The notes below the pieces were generated by a model that saw only the letters and a list, made by a program, of their open reading frames with translations, did not search any database and was not told the origin of the DNA. The position numbers were made by a program, and so were the translations under genes. Positions 41,442 through 52,933 of a DNA stretch of 64,000 nt are shown here, one piece after another. Source of the stretch: Chrysomallon squamiferum (Eukaryota > Mollusca > Gastropoda > Neomphalida > Peltospiridae); the NCBI GenBank assembly GCA_012295275.1, contig CM022678.1:2699781-2763780 (forward strand), written 5' to 3'. How positions within the stretch are numbered: position 1 is the stretch's first letter; each line of letters starts with the position of its first letter.

Positions 41442-43693
41442 ATGTTAAGGTCATCACAAGGTCAAGAAGCACAGAAGGAGTTCACAACCAGGTGTGGACT
41501 GGATGTTGTTGTTTCTTGTGCTGATATATTTGAGTCTGGTGCCGAGGCTTTGGTTACCAGTGAGTTTCTGGATTTCTCTGAACCAAGTGTTGTAACTAAA
41601 CAGTACTTTGAGAAAGAGGGAATAACTGAAGAAAAGTGGAAAAAGAGTTTGAAAATTCGGAATAGAGATGCTAATCTGTGGAAACTCTATGAAGCAGGAC
41701 AACCCAGGAAAATTAAATTCAGACATGTTTTTCATGCAGTTATTGATAGTTACATCAGTGATAATTACTGGAGTTTGGATGTGAAAAGTGTCTTTGAAAA
41801 TATTGACAGAGTAGCAGAAGAAAATGGATTATCTTCCATAGCAATGCCCATTTTTAAACGTGGTAAGTGAAGATCATTTGTTTTGTTTTGTTTGTAAATA
41901 TGACATATCAGTATGGTATTTATTTATTTAGTGCTAGTATAGTTAAATATCTGTTATTTATTTATTTATGTTAGTTTTCTTTAAATGTTTATTTTTTTGT
42001 TTATTTTTTACATCATCATCATATAGTAATAGTGTTACTACTGTTTGTTCATTGAAAAAAGAACTGTTAAAACAGTTAAGATAAAGTTTAAAATTTACAA
42101 CAAAACAAAAATCAAAAAGACTGTTTAATTGATAATTGTTACATTGATGATTTTCAGCTGGAGTTAAAGAAGACGTAGCAATACAGACAGTAACTGAGTG
42201 TCTGAGCAGTCTACAAACATCATCGTCACTTAAAACAATCAACATTGTGACATCATCACCAGACGAATTTCAAAAGATTTGTGATGCCTGTTCGAAACCA
42301 CTTTCTCTGAAGAATGAAAATGTTGGTGTTGGTGCCAAACCTAAAACCAGCACATCTGGATCCAGCTCCAGTCATGAATCCAGTGTCACCAAAAGTGGAT
42401 CTAGAGTTATTAAATCTGCTTCCAGTGTCACATACAGTGACAGTGTCACTAATTCTGCATCAAGGATGATAAAAAGAGGAAATAGTGTCACCGCAGATGG
42501 ATCTAGTGTTGTGACAAGTACAGCTTGGGTTACCAAGGATGGATCCAGGCTTGCAAGAAATAGATCTCGTAAGTCAGACTGGAAAATATGTGTGTCTATG
42601 TGTGTGTATGAATGTTTGTGTTTAGTGTTATGTATGTATGTGTGCATGGATGTGTGTGTGTATGTGTGTGTGCAAGAAGGTGTGTGTGTGTTCCTATAAT
42701 GTGTCTGTATGAGTGTGTATGCATGAAAATAAGTACTTTTATAGGTATGTTTCTCTGTGTTTGAGCATCTACATTTGTACATATGTTTGTGTTTCATAGT
42801 TATTATTTTTAAAGTAACTTCTTTTTTCTGTGTTTTTTTCTATAAATAAAAGGGTAATGGAAAATATTGTTCACATTCTAGGGACATAAACATTTTCAAA
42901 TAGCCATAACTGTCAATTTAAGTATGTACTAATCTACATCTTCTACTGATTTAAATATATCATAGTCTACTTGTTTTGTTGTAGGTGAAACATCTACTAC
43001 CATGACTGAACACACACTTCCAAACGGCTTCAAGTTTATCATACATCTTGACGACATTCTTAATGTTCGTGCTGATGCAGTAGTTACTGGAGAAAGTCCT
43101 GATTTGAGCATCAAGAGTTTTGTTACAGATGCTCTCTGTAAACGGGTAGGAATTCGTTTTGATGTGTGGAGAGATGATCTGTTTCGAAGATACGGGAAAC
43201 TCAAATATGGAAAAGTTTACGAAAGTTGTTTATATACAACTGCTCTACCATTTAAATACAGCCTCAGTGCCATAATGTATGTTTACAGAAGTGGACAAGA
43301 TGAACTGTGGGCGACTGGAATGAATGAAATCTATAGAAATATTGTGAAAAAGGCAGAAGATGTCTCTGCTACTTCTGTTGTCATGCCTCTGCTTGGAAGT
43401 GGTAAGAAAATAAATAAATAAGTAATACATCTGTCAGAAGTAAATATATAGATAATGAAATAAATAAAGTAAATTAATAAAAGGAATGGATATTACAATA
43501 TTTCAATTGCAGCTGCTTATTTATCAAACTCTGTTGTATGTTTTTTTTTCTGTTTATGGGAGAGTGCAGAGAAGTGATTTCTGTACAGCTAACTTGTAGA
43601 TCTGAGTTTCTGGTGTTAACATCTGGGTAGTTTTTAATGAAAGCAGAGTATGGAAATGATGCCATTTAACTGTAGGTAATATGCACACACACA

Positions 43694-43754
<61 letters not shown>

Positions 43755-44272
43755 TATCATGGCCGTAACTAGAGTATTTTTGAAAAGAGGCAAATATACT
43801 TAATGGTGACAGCGAGAAGTCTGGGAGCTGTGTAAGAGAAAGATTTCCTCCCGCACCTCCCTGTTTATCATGGATATAAAGATTACTATGTTTAACCACT
43901 TACCTTTTAGTGTGTATAAAAGTTTAATACCCATAGGCCACGGCTGTGTGTGTGTGCGTGTGTGTGTGTATGTGTGTGTATGTGTATATGTACATGGAGT
44001 AGTTGTCAGTGTTTTGATAGTTAGGTAACAGAATGATGTCTTTTAACTGTAGATGAAAAAGAAAATATTAGAAATGTACATGGAGTGTTTTTTCTTGAAC
44101 AGGCCGAGCTGGGGTTCCTGCTGAGCTGACAATTAAAGTTTTGCTGAATTCTTTGACAATGTTGTCTTCACACCGTTTGAAGAAAATTCATCTTGCCGTT
44201 ATTGACGACAAATTATTCAAGATGGTTGACGACGAATGTAAACAGCTAACAAGTACAGCTGACAAGAATTAA
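41442..44272 (+). CDS. Copy B: two-macro-domain protein without RING-DTC
   Basis: Exons 41410-41862 (ATG at 41442), 42158-42568, 42985-43401 and 44103-44272 join in phase 1 throughout and give an intact 472-residue protein. Macro 1 has [26 protein letters not shown] and [10 protein letters not shown]. The linker is Ser/Thr-rich with SSVT motifs. Macro 2 has [39 protein letters not shown], then [12 protein letters not shown] and KKIHLAVIDD. NAAN is absent from both. The last exon reads KQLTSTADKN and stops, after which the sequence resumes at what in copy A lies just beyond the DTC stop. The RING and DTC exons were therefore removed by one deletion. The protein could compete with or partner copy C, much as macro-only PARP9 partners DTX3L in vertebrates; that role is inference. 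Confidence 0.8.
43683..43752. repeat. (CA)n microsatellite in copy B macro 2 intron
   Basis: About 33 CA units with one TA interruption. The corresponding copy A intron near 26964 has only a few. Confidence 0.9.
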
Positions 44273-44274
44273 CA

Positions 44275-45360
44275 TTTTCATCAATTTCTCCACTAACTTT
44301 ACTACTCAGCTGTGTCAGAATGAGAGCAGCGTTAATTCAGGATTATAATTATACTTTTATAGTATTTATAGTATCGATAATACAGAACGATGTTACATAC
44401 ACTTTTACATGCTTTTAATTAATTAAAAACAAACTTACATAGTATTTGTTGACAGTGGTACTTCTCCGATGTATTCCATGTTTCGTATATTAAATAAACA
44501 CTGAAATCTAAAAGAACATCAAATTAGTGAAAACTAATAAAATGAACATTTCCGACATGTTAGTTAACGCCCCATACGTCACAAATTCATTTAGAATTAT
44601 CTCCCCTGTCACAAGAGGGAGAATAAAGAGAACTTTAGGAAGCTCAGTGTAAATATCTGAAAGCACGGTGGTGGGAAATTCACAGAGGTGTTGTGGATGT
44701 TGTGGATGTTGGGGTCAGTGGATCTACCTGAATCAGGCCATGGAGGATTACGATGTTAAGGAAGATGAATGGAAAGATGTGAAATCTTTAAGTGTTGCAT
44801 AATATAAACACACACACACACACATACACACATAAGTACATACAAACACGTACATACTTAGATATATACATACATACATACATACACGTTTGTATGTGAG
44901 TGTGTGTATATACACTCAAACATAAAGAAACATACAGTAACACAGACACGCATACAAACATTCATATATCCAGACAACTGTACATACACATACATTTTTG
45001 TTTAATATAAATGAATGATATCAGTTATGTGTCTACATATACGTACGCATGATATGTGCTAATTGTATTTTGTTTATGTTTATATCGAAATTTATGTGCG
45101 TGTAAAAATTGTCAATTTCATTTTGACATATATATATATATTCTGAAAGATTAACAAAATAGATCAATGTAAAAATATGAAAACATTGTGTTTGAGTGTC
45201 TTCTAAAAACATATCTCTACAGACTTTTGTTTAAACCCAGTACAACGCTCCAAAAGCAGAATTTGTATTTGTTGCAGTTATCAGTTTAGTTTCTCAACAT
45301 TGTGTGCGTGATAATTTTAATTATAAAAAGTGGATTAAAGCCTGGTAGGCACAAATTATT
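44275..45360. pseudogene. Fused NMD3 exon 1 / TIMM29 3'-end fragment, copy 2
   Basis: Same fusion as at 31.7 kb: 44430-44640 resembles NMD3 exon 1 and its promoter side, then 44643-44805 resembles the TIMM29 C terminus and stop. A nine-base ttgtggatg duplication and a CA/TACA expansion (44810-44930) are specific to this copy. Confidence 0.85.
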
Positions 45361-46019
45361 TAATTAGAAATTCATACTCTATAATATTTACTTTTATAAT
45401 GTTTACAATAATAAACAGGTTTATTTTACACGGGTTTGTTCTTTTTTATCTGTTATAAGAACTCATCAAAGTGTTGAGAGTATTTTTGTGGTTCTGTCTT
45501 CTAAGAAAAAATTAGGTGTGTCTGTGGGTGTGTGTGTAGTGTGTTAACCTGTGTATCCAAAATATACATTTTTAGCCAAAGTGGGCGTGACCACCAACCT
45601 TTGAACCCTCATATCTCAGGAACTACTGGGCCAGTCTTCATAAAATTGGTATTGTTGAAAAGGCAATATGACAAGGATTCGAAATCATTGTTCATTTTGG
45701 AAAATGTTGGGTACGCTGACCATTAGACCTTTGTTCTAACCAGTGAAAATGACCTTGTGCATCACTTGACCTTTAGATGACCTTTATTGAAAGTTAATCT
45801 TCCACATGCTAACTAAAACATATAAAAGTTTCAGAGTTGTAATCTTTTTTGTTTAGCAACAATACAGATTTAAAAAATGCATTCCTGCACGGATGATTGA
45901 TACAGTGCATTACAATGTACATTTTCTACATGTATACACTTCTCTGAGACCAAAAACTCATCTTTGGAGTCAAAACCCACCTGACATGTTTGAAGGAATG
46001 CCTGAAGGATTAGAAAAGA

Positions 46020-46485
46020 TTCCAGATGTTCCTAACTATTTCTACCAGTACTACATCTACTACTGACACTATTATCAGTGATGCTACAGTAGTAGTTGTT
46101 ATAATAGCAGTACTAGAAGTAACTCCAACTCGACTCCAGTTATTACCAGCACCTCCACTACTAGTACGACTACTACTACTACTGCTACTACTACTACTAC
46201 TAATACTAATACTACCATCACCACAACCACTGGTATTACGTCTACAACGACCAATACTTCTACCATTACTACTTTTATTATTAGAACAACCACTACACCA
46301 TTATATCAACAACTACTACAATAGCTATTTCTTATTTTGCTACTTCTACTGACACTACTTATTCTGTTACTAGCACTATAATTAGTCCTACCACATGTTC
46401 TAGTACTACTAATTATACTAACACTCCCTCTACATTACCATTATATCTCCTACTACTTATTACCACCACTACTACTACTTCCTCT
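46020..46485. repeat. ACT/CTA trinucleotide-rich tract, copy 2
   Basis: Shorter version of the 33.2-33.8 kb tract with the same order of act/cta blocks. Confidence 0.8.
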
Positions 46486-47060
46486 TTGCAGCGTCCCAAC
46501 ACAGACCCAGTCCTGACCAGTGAGGCTATCATGGACTTCTGCATCAAGAGTATTCCAGGAATTCACTTTTTCGACATCACACCAGAACGCATAGCAGAAC
46601 ATGAGTTGGAACTCCAAGGGAGGTTTCAAGTGGCCAAAACAGTCAACGGAACACAGCAATTTCATCAGGTGTTCCTGAGCCTGCAGAGTGTCCCACTAGA
46701 ACTAGTATCTGTCCAGGATTCTGAGGATGATATGACAGAGTTACCACAGGTGCCTTCTATTGAAGCTAGGAAGCAAAACTATGTTTGTTGTCTGTATGAC
46801 AATGAGGCATGGGTTGGGCTAGTTGAGGACATTTCAGAAGAGCACGGAGAGTTCTTTATTGGTTTCGTGCACCCTCACGGACCTTCTAAGTTATTTCACT
46901 GACCAAACAAAGAAGACACTTGTTCGATTACAGAAAGGGACATCTTCTGTGTCATTGATACACCTTCTGTTGCATGTTCTCGACGGATGTACGGTCTGAG
47001 TAAAAAGGATGATGCTAGAACTGCAAGACTATGGGGGAAGTGGGTGACTGAATGATTTTG
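46486..47060 (+). pseudogene. Decayed repetitive-family ORF, copy 2
   Basis: Open frame from LQRPNTDPVLTSEAIMDFCI through YVCCLYDNEAWVGLVEDISE and FVHPHGPSKLFH, ending in a TGA where the 34.3 kb copy has TGG (Trp). The 5' part present in copy 1 is deleted at the trinucleotide tract. The reading frame is continuous across the site broken in copy 1, so the two copies decayed independently. Confidence 0.6.
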
Positions 47061-47329
47061 TGACTGCTGAACTGGTGACAAGGGAATGAGGGAAGTAGTC
47101 TGATATCATATGATCATACATGTAGGCCTGCATTCTCTAACTCTGTGATCAAGAGAGATGATGATACCTAGTATCAGGAATTGGTCATTCAGGTTTTAGG
47201 TAATCAGATGTTAATGGCAGATAATGTGTTATTTTCATGGACATGCTAAACATATATGCATACACGCATACATACACACATACATACATACATGCTTTCT
47301 TTTCTACCAAAGAGTAAAATAAATACAGA

Positions 47330-47565
47330 AAATTTTATTAAAATGTAAAAGTAAACGATTCAAATATAACCAAAGAATTCTTGTCGGTGATTTTATGATG
47401 TGGGGGGGGGGGTCGTGGGTTTCTTCTTGTAGCGTGTAAGTACTTGTTAGGTACCAGCGAACACGAACTGTAAAACAAAAATTATTCTTAAATTAGTACT
47501 CTAGCCGGAATCGATGGGAGAAAAAAAAAAGGAAAAAAAGAGGAAGAAACAAAACGGTAGAGATC
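47330..47565. repeat. Second fragment homologous to the 15.4 kb region (inverted)
   Basis: Shares AAAGAATTCTTGTCGGTGAT and the gtagcgtgtaagtacttgtt segment with 35.3 kb, with the first half of that fragment shortened. Confidence 0.7.
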
Positions 47566-48159
47566 TGTCTTTGTCGTGCAACCAGTGATATTCATTCACT
47601 GTATCAGGGGTGGGCAAAAAAATATTGTGTATGTATGCATTTTTATGTGATTTTATTTATGTATGTTAGGTATGTTTCTCTTTAGACGTGTATTTATAGA
47701 TTCATATATGTGTATGTGAATGCATATTTATGTATGTCAGCATGCGTTTGTGTCTATGTATGTTTCTATATCTGTATGTGTGAATGTATGTGTATGTGTC
47801 TGTGTGTGTGTGAGTGTGTGTTTGTGTGTGTATGTATGTATGTATTCACATAGGCAATATTCAGGAACACACTAGCACTGGTAGGCTGGGAAGAAGGCAT
47901 GTATGTGTATGTGTATGTGTATGTATATGTGTATGTATGTACGTATCATAGTAATTATTTCGTCTTATTTCAAACAGAAATGAGAAGTTAAACATCCTTA
48001 AAACTAACTAGATGTTTACTTGAAAAGAAAAAGAAAAAACATTTCGTGACAACTTCATATGTGCCTATATACGGGATGGGGTGGTGATCGACGTTTCGCC
48101 GTAATCCCATAAACAGTTTTCGAAAAATTCGACTTGAAGCAGCGCAATGTAAAATTCAA

Positions 48160-48252
48160 ATGTCGCGGGCGAACTTGTTTGTGAGCGCGGAGGAAGAATA
48201 CGCAGTTATGCGAGGCAGGCAAACAGTTTCTCAGAGATCTAGAGAAAAGAAA
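48160..48252 (+). pseudogene. Deleted copy of the short orphan ORF
   Basis: The ATG at 48160 begins the same MSRANLFVSAEEEYAVMR codons as at 36051. About 40 bases are then missing and the frame changes before entering the minisatellite. Confidence 0.4.
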
Positions 48253-48836
48253 GTGTGTGTGTGAATGTAAGTGTATGTCAGGCTGAGGGTAGTAGAAAGT
48301 GTGTGTGTGAATGTAAGTGTGTGTCAGGCTGAGAGTAGTAGAAAGTGTGTGTGTGTGTGAATGTAAGTGTGTGTCAGGCTAAGGGTAGTAGAAAGTGTGT
48401 GTGTGAATGTAAGTGTGTGTCAGGCTGAGGGTAGTAGAAAGTGTGTGTGTGTGTGTGAATGTAAGTGTGTGTCAGGCTGAGGGTAGTAGAAAGTGTGTGT
48501 GTCAGGCTGAGGGTAGTAGAAAGTGTGTGCGTGTGTGAATGTAAGTGTGTGTCAGGCTGAGGGTAGTAGAAAGTGTGTGTGTGAATGTAAGTGTGTGTCA
48601 GGCTGAGGGTAGTAGAAAGTGTGTGTGTGAATTTAAGTGTGTGTCAGTCTGAGGGTAGTAGAAAGTGTGTGTGTGTGAATGTAAGTGTGTGTCAGGCTGA
48701 GGGTAGTAGAAAGTGTGTGTGTGAATGTAAGTGTGTGTCAGGCTGAGGGTAGTAGAAAGTGTGTGTGTGAATGTAAGTGTGTGTCAGGCTGAGGGTAGTA
48801 GAAAGTGTGTGTGTGTGTGAATGTAAGTGTGTGTCT
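48253..48836. repeat. About 46-bp minisatellite, short array
   Basis: Roughly a dozen copies of the unit seen at 36.2-39.2 kb. It ends at ctcgagggg and then promoter block C. Confidence 0.95.
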
Positions 48837-48899
48837 GGTTGTTCTCGAGGGGCGAAACCACTCATAAAACCGGATATTTTGAAGAAAAGTAGTTCATGA

Positions 48900-49140
48900 T
48901 TTGGCGCGAAAAATCTGATTGGTCTGTTTTGTTGAATCTCGTTTATGTTATTTAGGGCACAACGATAAAATGAATAAAATAATGTAATTAAACGCTACAT
49001 GCTGTTTTACAAGTGCATTATTAAAACAAAGTATACAAGTAAAATCATAAATAAATTTTGTAGCCATATCGTATTTTATATTTTTATCTTTTTAAAACCT
49101 GATTTCCCGGAAGTTTTTCTTTCGGGGAATTCCAGAAAAA
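48900..49140 (+). promoter_or_regulatory. Promoter block of copy C
   Basis: Contains E2F-type TTTGGCGCG (48900-48908), ATTGG (48918-48922), STAT-type TTCCCGGAA (49104-49112) and NF-kB-type GGGGAATTCC (49124-49133), with the same spacing as copies A and B to within about ten bases. Candidate non-coding exon donors lie near 49228 and 49346. Homology to the other copies ends near 49572. Confidence 0.5.
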
Positions 49141-50219
49141 TTTCCTTTCTGTTTCGAGAGTTTGTCGTACAGGGTACAGATAAAACAGATGAAGTTTGAA
49201 TTTTATTTTGTTTCCATTCGTTCTTAAGGTATTAACTTTGATTACTTAAATTAATTATTAGTTAATGATTAATTACTTCGATCACGTTTGTAACTTAGTT
49301 GTTTGTTTGTGGTTCGTATTTCTTTCGTCTCATCAAAGAAGTCAGGTATTGCGTTTCAGATTTGAAAATGTTGCATGTCGGGACTCGTTTACACACCTTC
49401 ATTTATTAAATTTTGTTATGATTATTAATTTTCACTCGTTCAGTGTGTTTTGTTTAACTTCCCTGGAGTCCGTAGACAAACGCCTTACATGTACGTGCAG
49501 ACAGCAAATATTGTAAAAGAAAATCGAGAAAATGCAGCAAAATAAAATGTGGTTATTTGTGTACCATGTAGAAATTCCATAATAATTTTATATAATGGAG
49601 TTGATTTAGGTAGGATTTTGATGATTTATTGATATTTGTATTTTTTTTAAGGAAAATTATCATAGTAATAATAATAATATATTTATGCATTATATCAAAA
49701 ATAAATAAATAATAATGATATTATTATACTACTAATAAGAAACATTACATGTATACTTAGACCCAAAATAAATGACAGAACAAACTATAAATAAAAGACA
49801 AACAACAAAACAAACAACAAAAAAAACCTCAACAGTTCCCCTCAAAATACATTCCCAGTTTTAGTTTTGGATAAATTCACTTAATAAAAAATTAATTAGT
49901 CTTGTTTGTTAGGAAACACACACACACAGACACACACAAACACACACACTGCCATGCACAATTTATATACATAGTCATGTAAAAGGCTCACTAACACTTG
50001 TATCTGTACATTTCAATGTGTGTACATACATTCATACATTAATGTATAAATAGATAGATGCACACACATGTATATACCTTCATATCAACACATACATACA
50101 GACAGACACAAATACACACAGACATATACATACAAACATATCGCACATACATGGATTCAAATTCATATAAACATACAAACTCATAACAATGTGTAACTGA
50201 AACAGAATGATAGAAGCAG

Positions 50220-50635
50220 AGAGAAAGATTGTTTTTTAGTTTTACAGAATTGGAAATGTTTCTTATTTTTACATGATTTGAAATGTTTTTATTTTTACAT
50301 TTTGAAATTTTTTTTTTTTACAGAAATTTTTCTTATTCTTACATGATTTGAAATGTTTTTTATTTTTACTTTTCAAATGTTTTTTATTTTTACATAATTT
50401 GATTTTTTACATGATTTGAAATGTTTTTTTTTTTTACATTTTCAAATGTTTTTATTTTTACATTTTGAAATTTTTTCTTATTTTTGAAATGTTTTTATTT
50501 TAATTTTCAAATGTTTTTTATTTTCAAATTTGAAATTTTTTTTCTTATTCACTGTTTTTACATGATTTTTTATTTTACATTTAAATTTTCTTATTTTTAC
50601 CTAATTTGAAATGTTTTTTATTTTCAAATCTCACT
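50220..50635. repeat. Degenerate AT-rich repeats (gaaatgttttttatttttaca)
   Basis: Short, variable copies of tttgaaatgtttttattttt and tacatgattt immediately before the first coding exon of copy C. The T-richness provides the branch/polypyrimidine context of the acceptor at 50655. Confidence 0.75.
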
Positions 50636-50668
50636 GTTAATTGTTTAATTTACAGAGTCAGTGAAACC

Positions 50669-52933
50669 ATGGCACAAAGTTTTCCATCAAGAGAGAAAAA
50701 TAAAACAGAAGTGTTTACACTGCCCGGTGGTTTGGAGGTTTCAGTTGTTAAAGATGATGTGAGGTCTGTGTCTGCTAAATGTTTTGTTACTTATGAAAAC
50801 CCAGATCTCTACCCAATGAGTGACACTTTAACACAAATCTTAGCCTGTGTTGGTGTTGGGCCCGAAGAGTGGAGGGAGACCATTAAGAATTTGTACAGAC
50901 ATCTGGATGTGAATGAAGTATTTGGAGCATTTTCTCCTGGTTCACTGGTGTATTATATTTTTCATGTTATCATTGACTTACACCATCCGTCAAAAATAAA
51001 CTTACTTGAACTGTATAACAAAGTGCTGAGAAAAGCTGATGAAAAAATGTTTATAACATCTCTTGCCTTGCCAGTTCTTTCCAGAGGTAACTATGTAAAA
51101 CTATATCATTTATGTATAAATCTTGCTTTAACCAAATAATCAGATATGCAGTGTATGACCATTTTTCAGTGTGATAGTTATGTAAAATATTTTGAGTCTT
51201 TTTTAACATTCCATTTTTAATCTGTTACATTAGTACCACTGCTACTGGGTCAGTGACAGATGAATTGGTTTTTAATAGTTTTTTTTTATAAAGAACAAAA
51301 CCCTCAAACAAATACAAAAAACAAAAATAAAAAAATAAATTTCAAAATTTATATATTGTGAAAAATATTAATTCTGAATGCACATTTCAAAAATAAGACA
51401 AGCAAATTATATTTTGGGGAATGAAATAATTAAAACTAGATATCCCACAATTTGAGAAAGTTTATTTACAACCTTTTCATATTAGCATTCTGCATTTCTT
51501 CTATGGTTGAAACTGGTTTTATCATTCTAACTCACATTTCTAATTATGAGACTAAACATGCTGAATTTCAATGAAAGATGAGACTAAAGATGAAATCTTA
51601 CAAATCATCATCCCAGTGTAAATGATCTGTTAAACAAATCCTTCAAGACCTCCTTTAAAGTTAGAAACGAATTTTAGTTCAGTATTAAAATGTCATGTTG
51701 CTTTATTACTTGTACTATTTTCTAAAATACAGTTTATACAATACTGCAATCATTATTATTTGTAATAATTACTAAAATACAATTTATACAATACTGCAAT
51801 CATTATTATTTGTAATATTTTTTAAAAATACTATTTGTTATTTGTAATATTTACTAAAATACAATTTATACAATACTGTAATCATTATTATTTGTAATAT
51901 TTTCTAAAATACTATTTGTGCACAACTGTAATCATTATTATTTGTAATATTTACTAAAATACAGTTTTTGCAATACTGCAATCATTATTATTTGATAATA
52001 CTTTATTAAAACATATTTTAAAAACATTTAATATCACAAATTCCACTGGGGATGGATTTTCATGGCATCATCAAAAGGTGTTGATAAAATAAAGAGTCTG
52101 GTAACCCATGGGAATGACACACATTTCAGATACAGGGAAACACACGGCATAGTGTTAGATACATTTAGATAAATTTAGATAAGTTTAGATAAGTTTAGAT
52201 AAATGTGGTATGAAGAGAGAAACTGAGTTCACCTACACAGTGTTTTAAATAAAGTTTTAGTAAAATGTTACAGTTCCCAATAGTAAAAATTAAAAAATGT
52301 TTTATTTGTCATCTCTAGGATTGTTTTTATTTTACACTTTACAGTACACTAGCCATGTTTCTTCTCACTTATATAAACTTGTGTGCTTAAAAAATCTAGC
52401 AAATATGTTTTTTAATTATGTTAATTCAGCATTTGTGAAAACATTTTATTCAACATTTGTTTGTTATCTTAATTCATTAGATAATGATATAAGGTAGTAA
52501 ATGTTTGGGTTGTTTTAATTCAAAATATTCTGCATATTATTTACTATTTATTATTTTAATTATTTTAATTCAAACAACAACTTATCTAATACTTATCTAA
52601 TACTTATCTAATACTTATTTAATACTTATTTTGAGTTACCTCATCTGCAATGTTATTCAATAAAACACAAAATGTTTATTTTGAATTATTCTTATATAAT
52701 TGTTTCAGAGACGTACAGCCCACGCGACAACCTGAAAACACTGATGACATGTTTAAGGAATTTCAAACCAAAATGGCTGAAACACATTTACGTGGTTACA
52801 CCAAGTTCAAACTCATTTCATGATACGTGTTCTTCTGCTGGAGAATATTTGATTTCTGAAAACTTGAATTATACTGGAGCGTCTGAGACAGAATATAAAA
52901 ATCCACAGATGTACAGTGGCAGGTGGTCTGTTG
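50669..52933 (+). CDS. Copy C macro module I
   Basis: First exon: [45 protein letters not shown] and [10 protein letters not shown]. Second exon: [19 protein letters not shown] and [10 protein letters not shown], the second half of a macro fold. It is the most divergent module: GDI has become DDV and the NAAN site reads TYEN. There is no counterpart in copies A or B. Confidence 0.7.
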
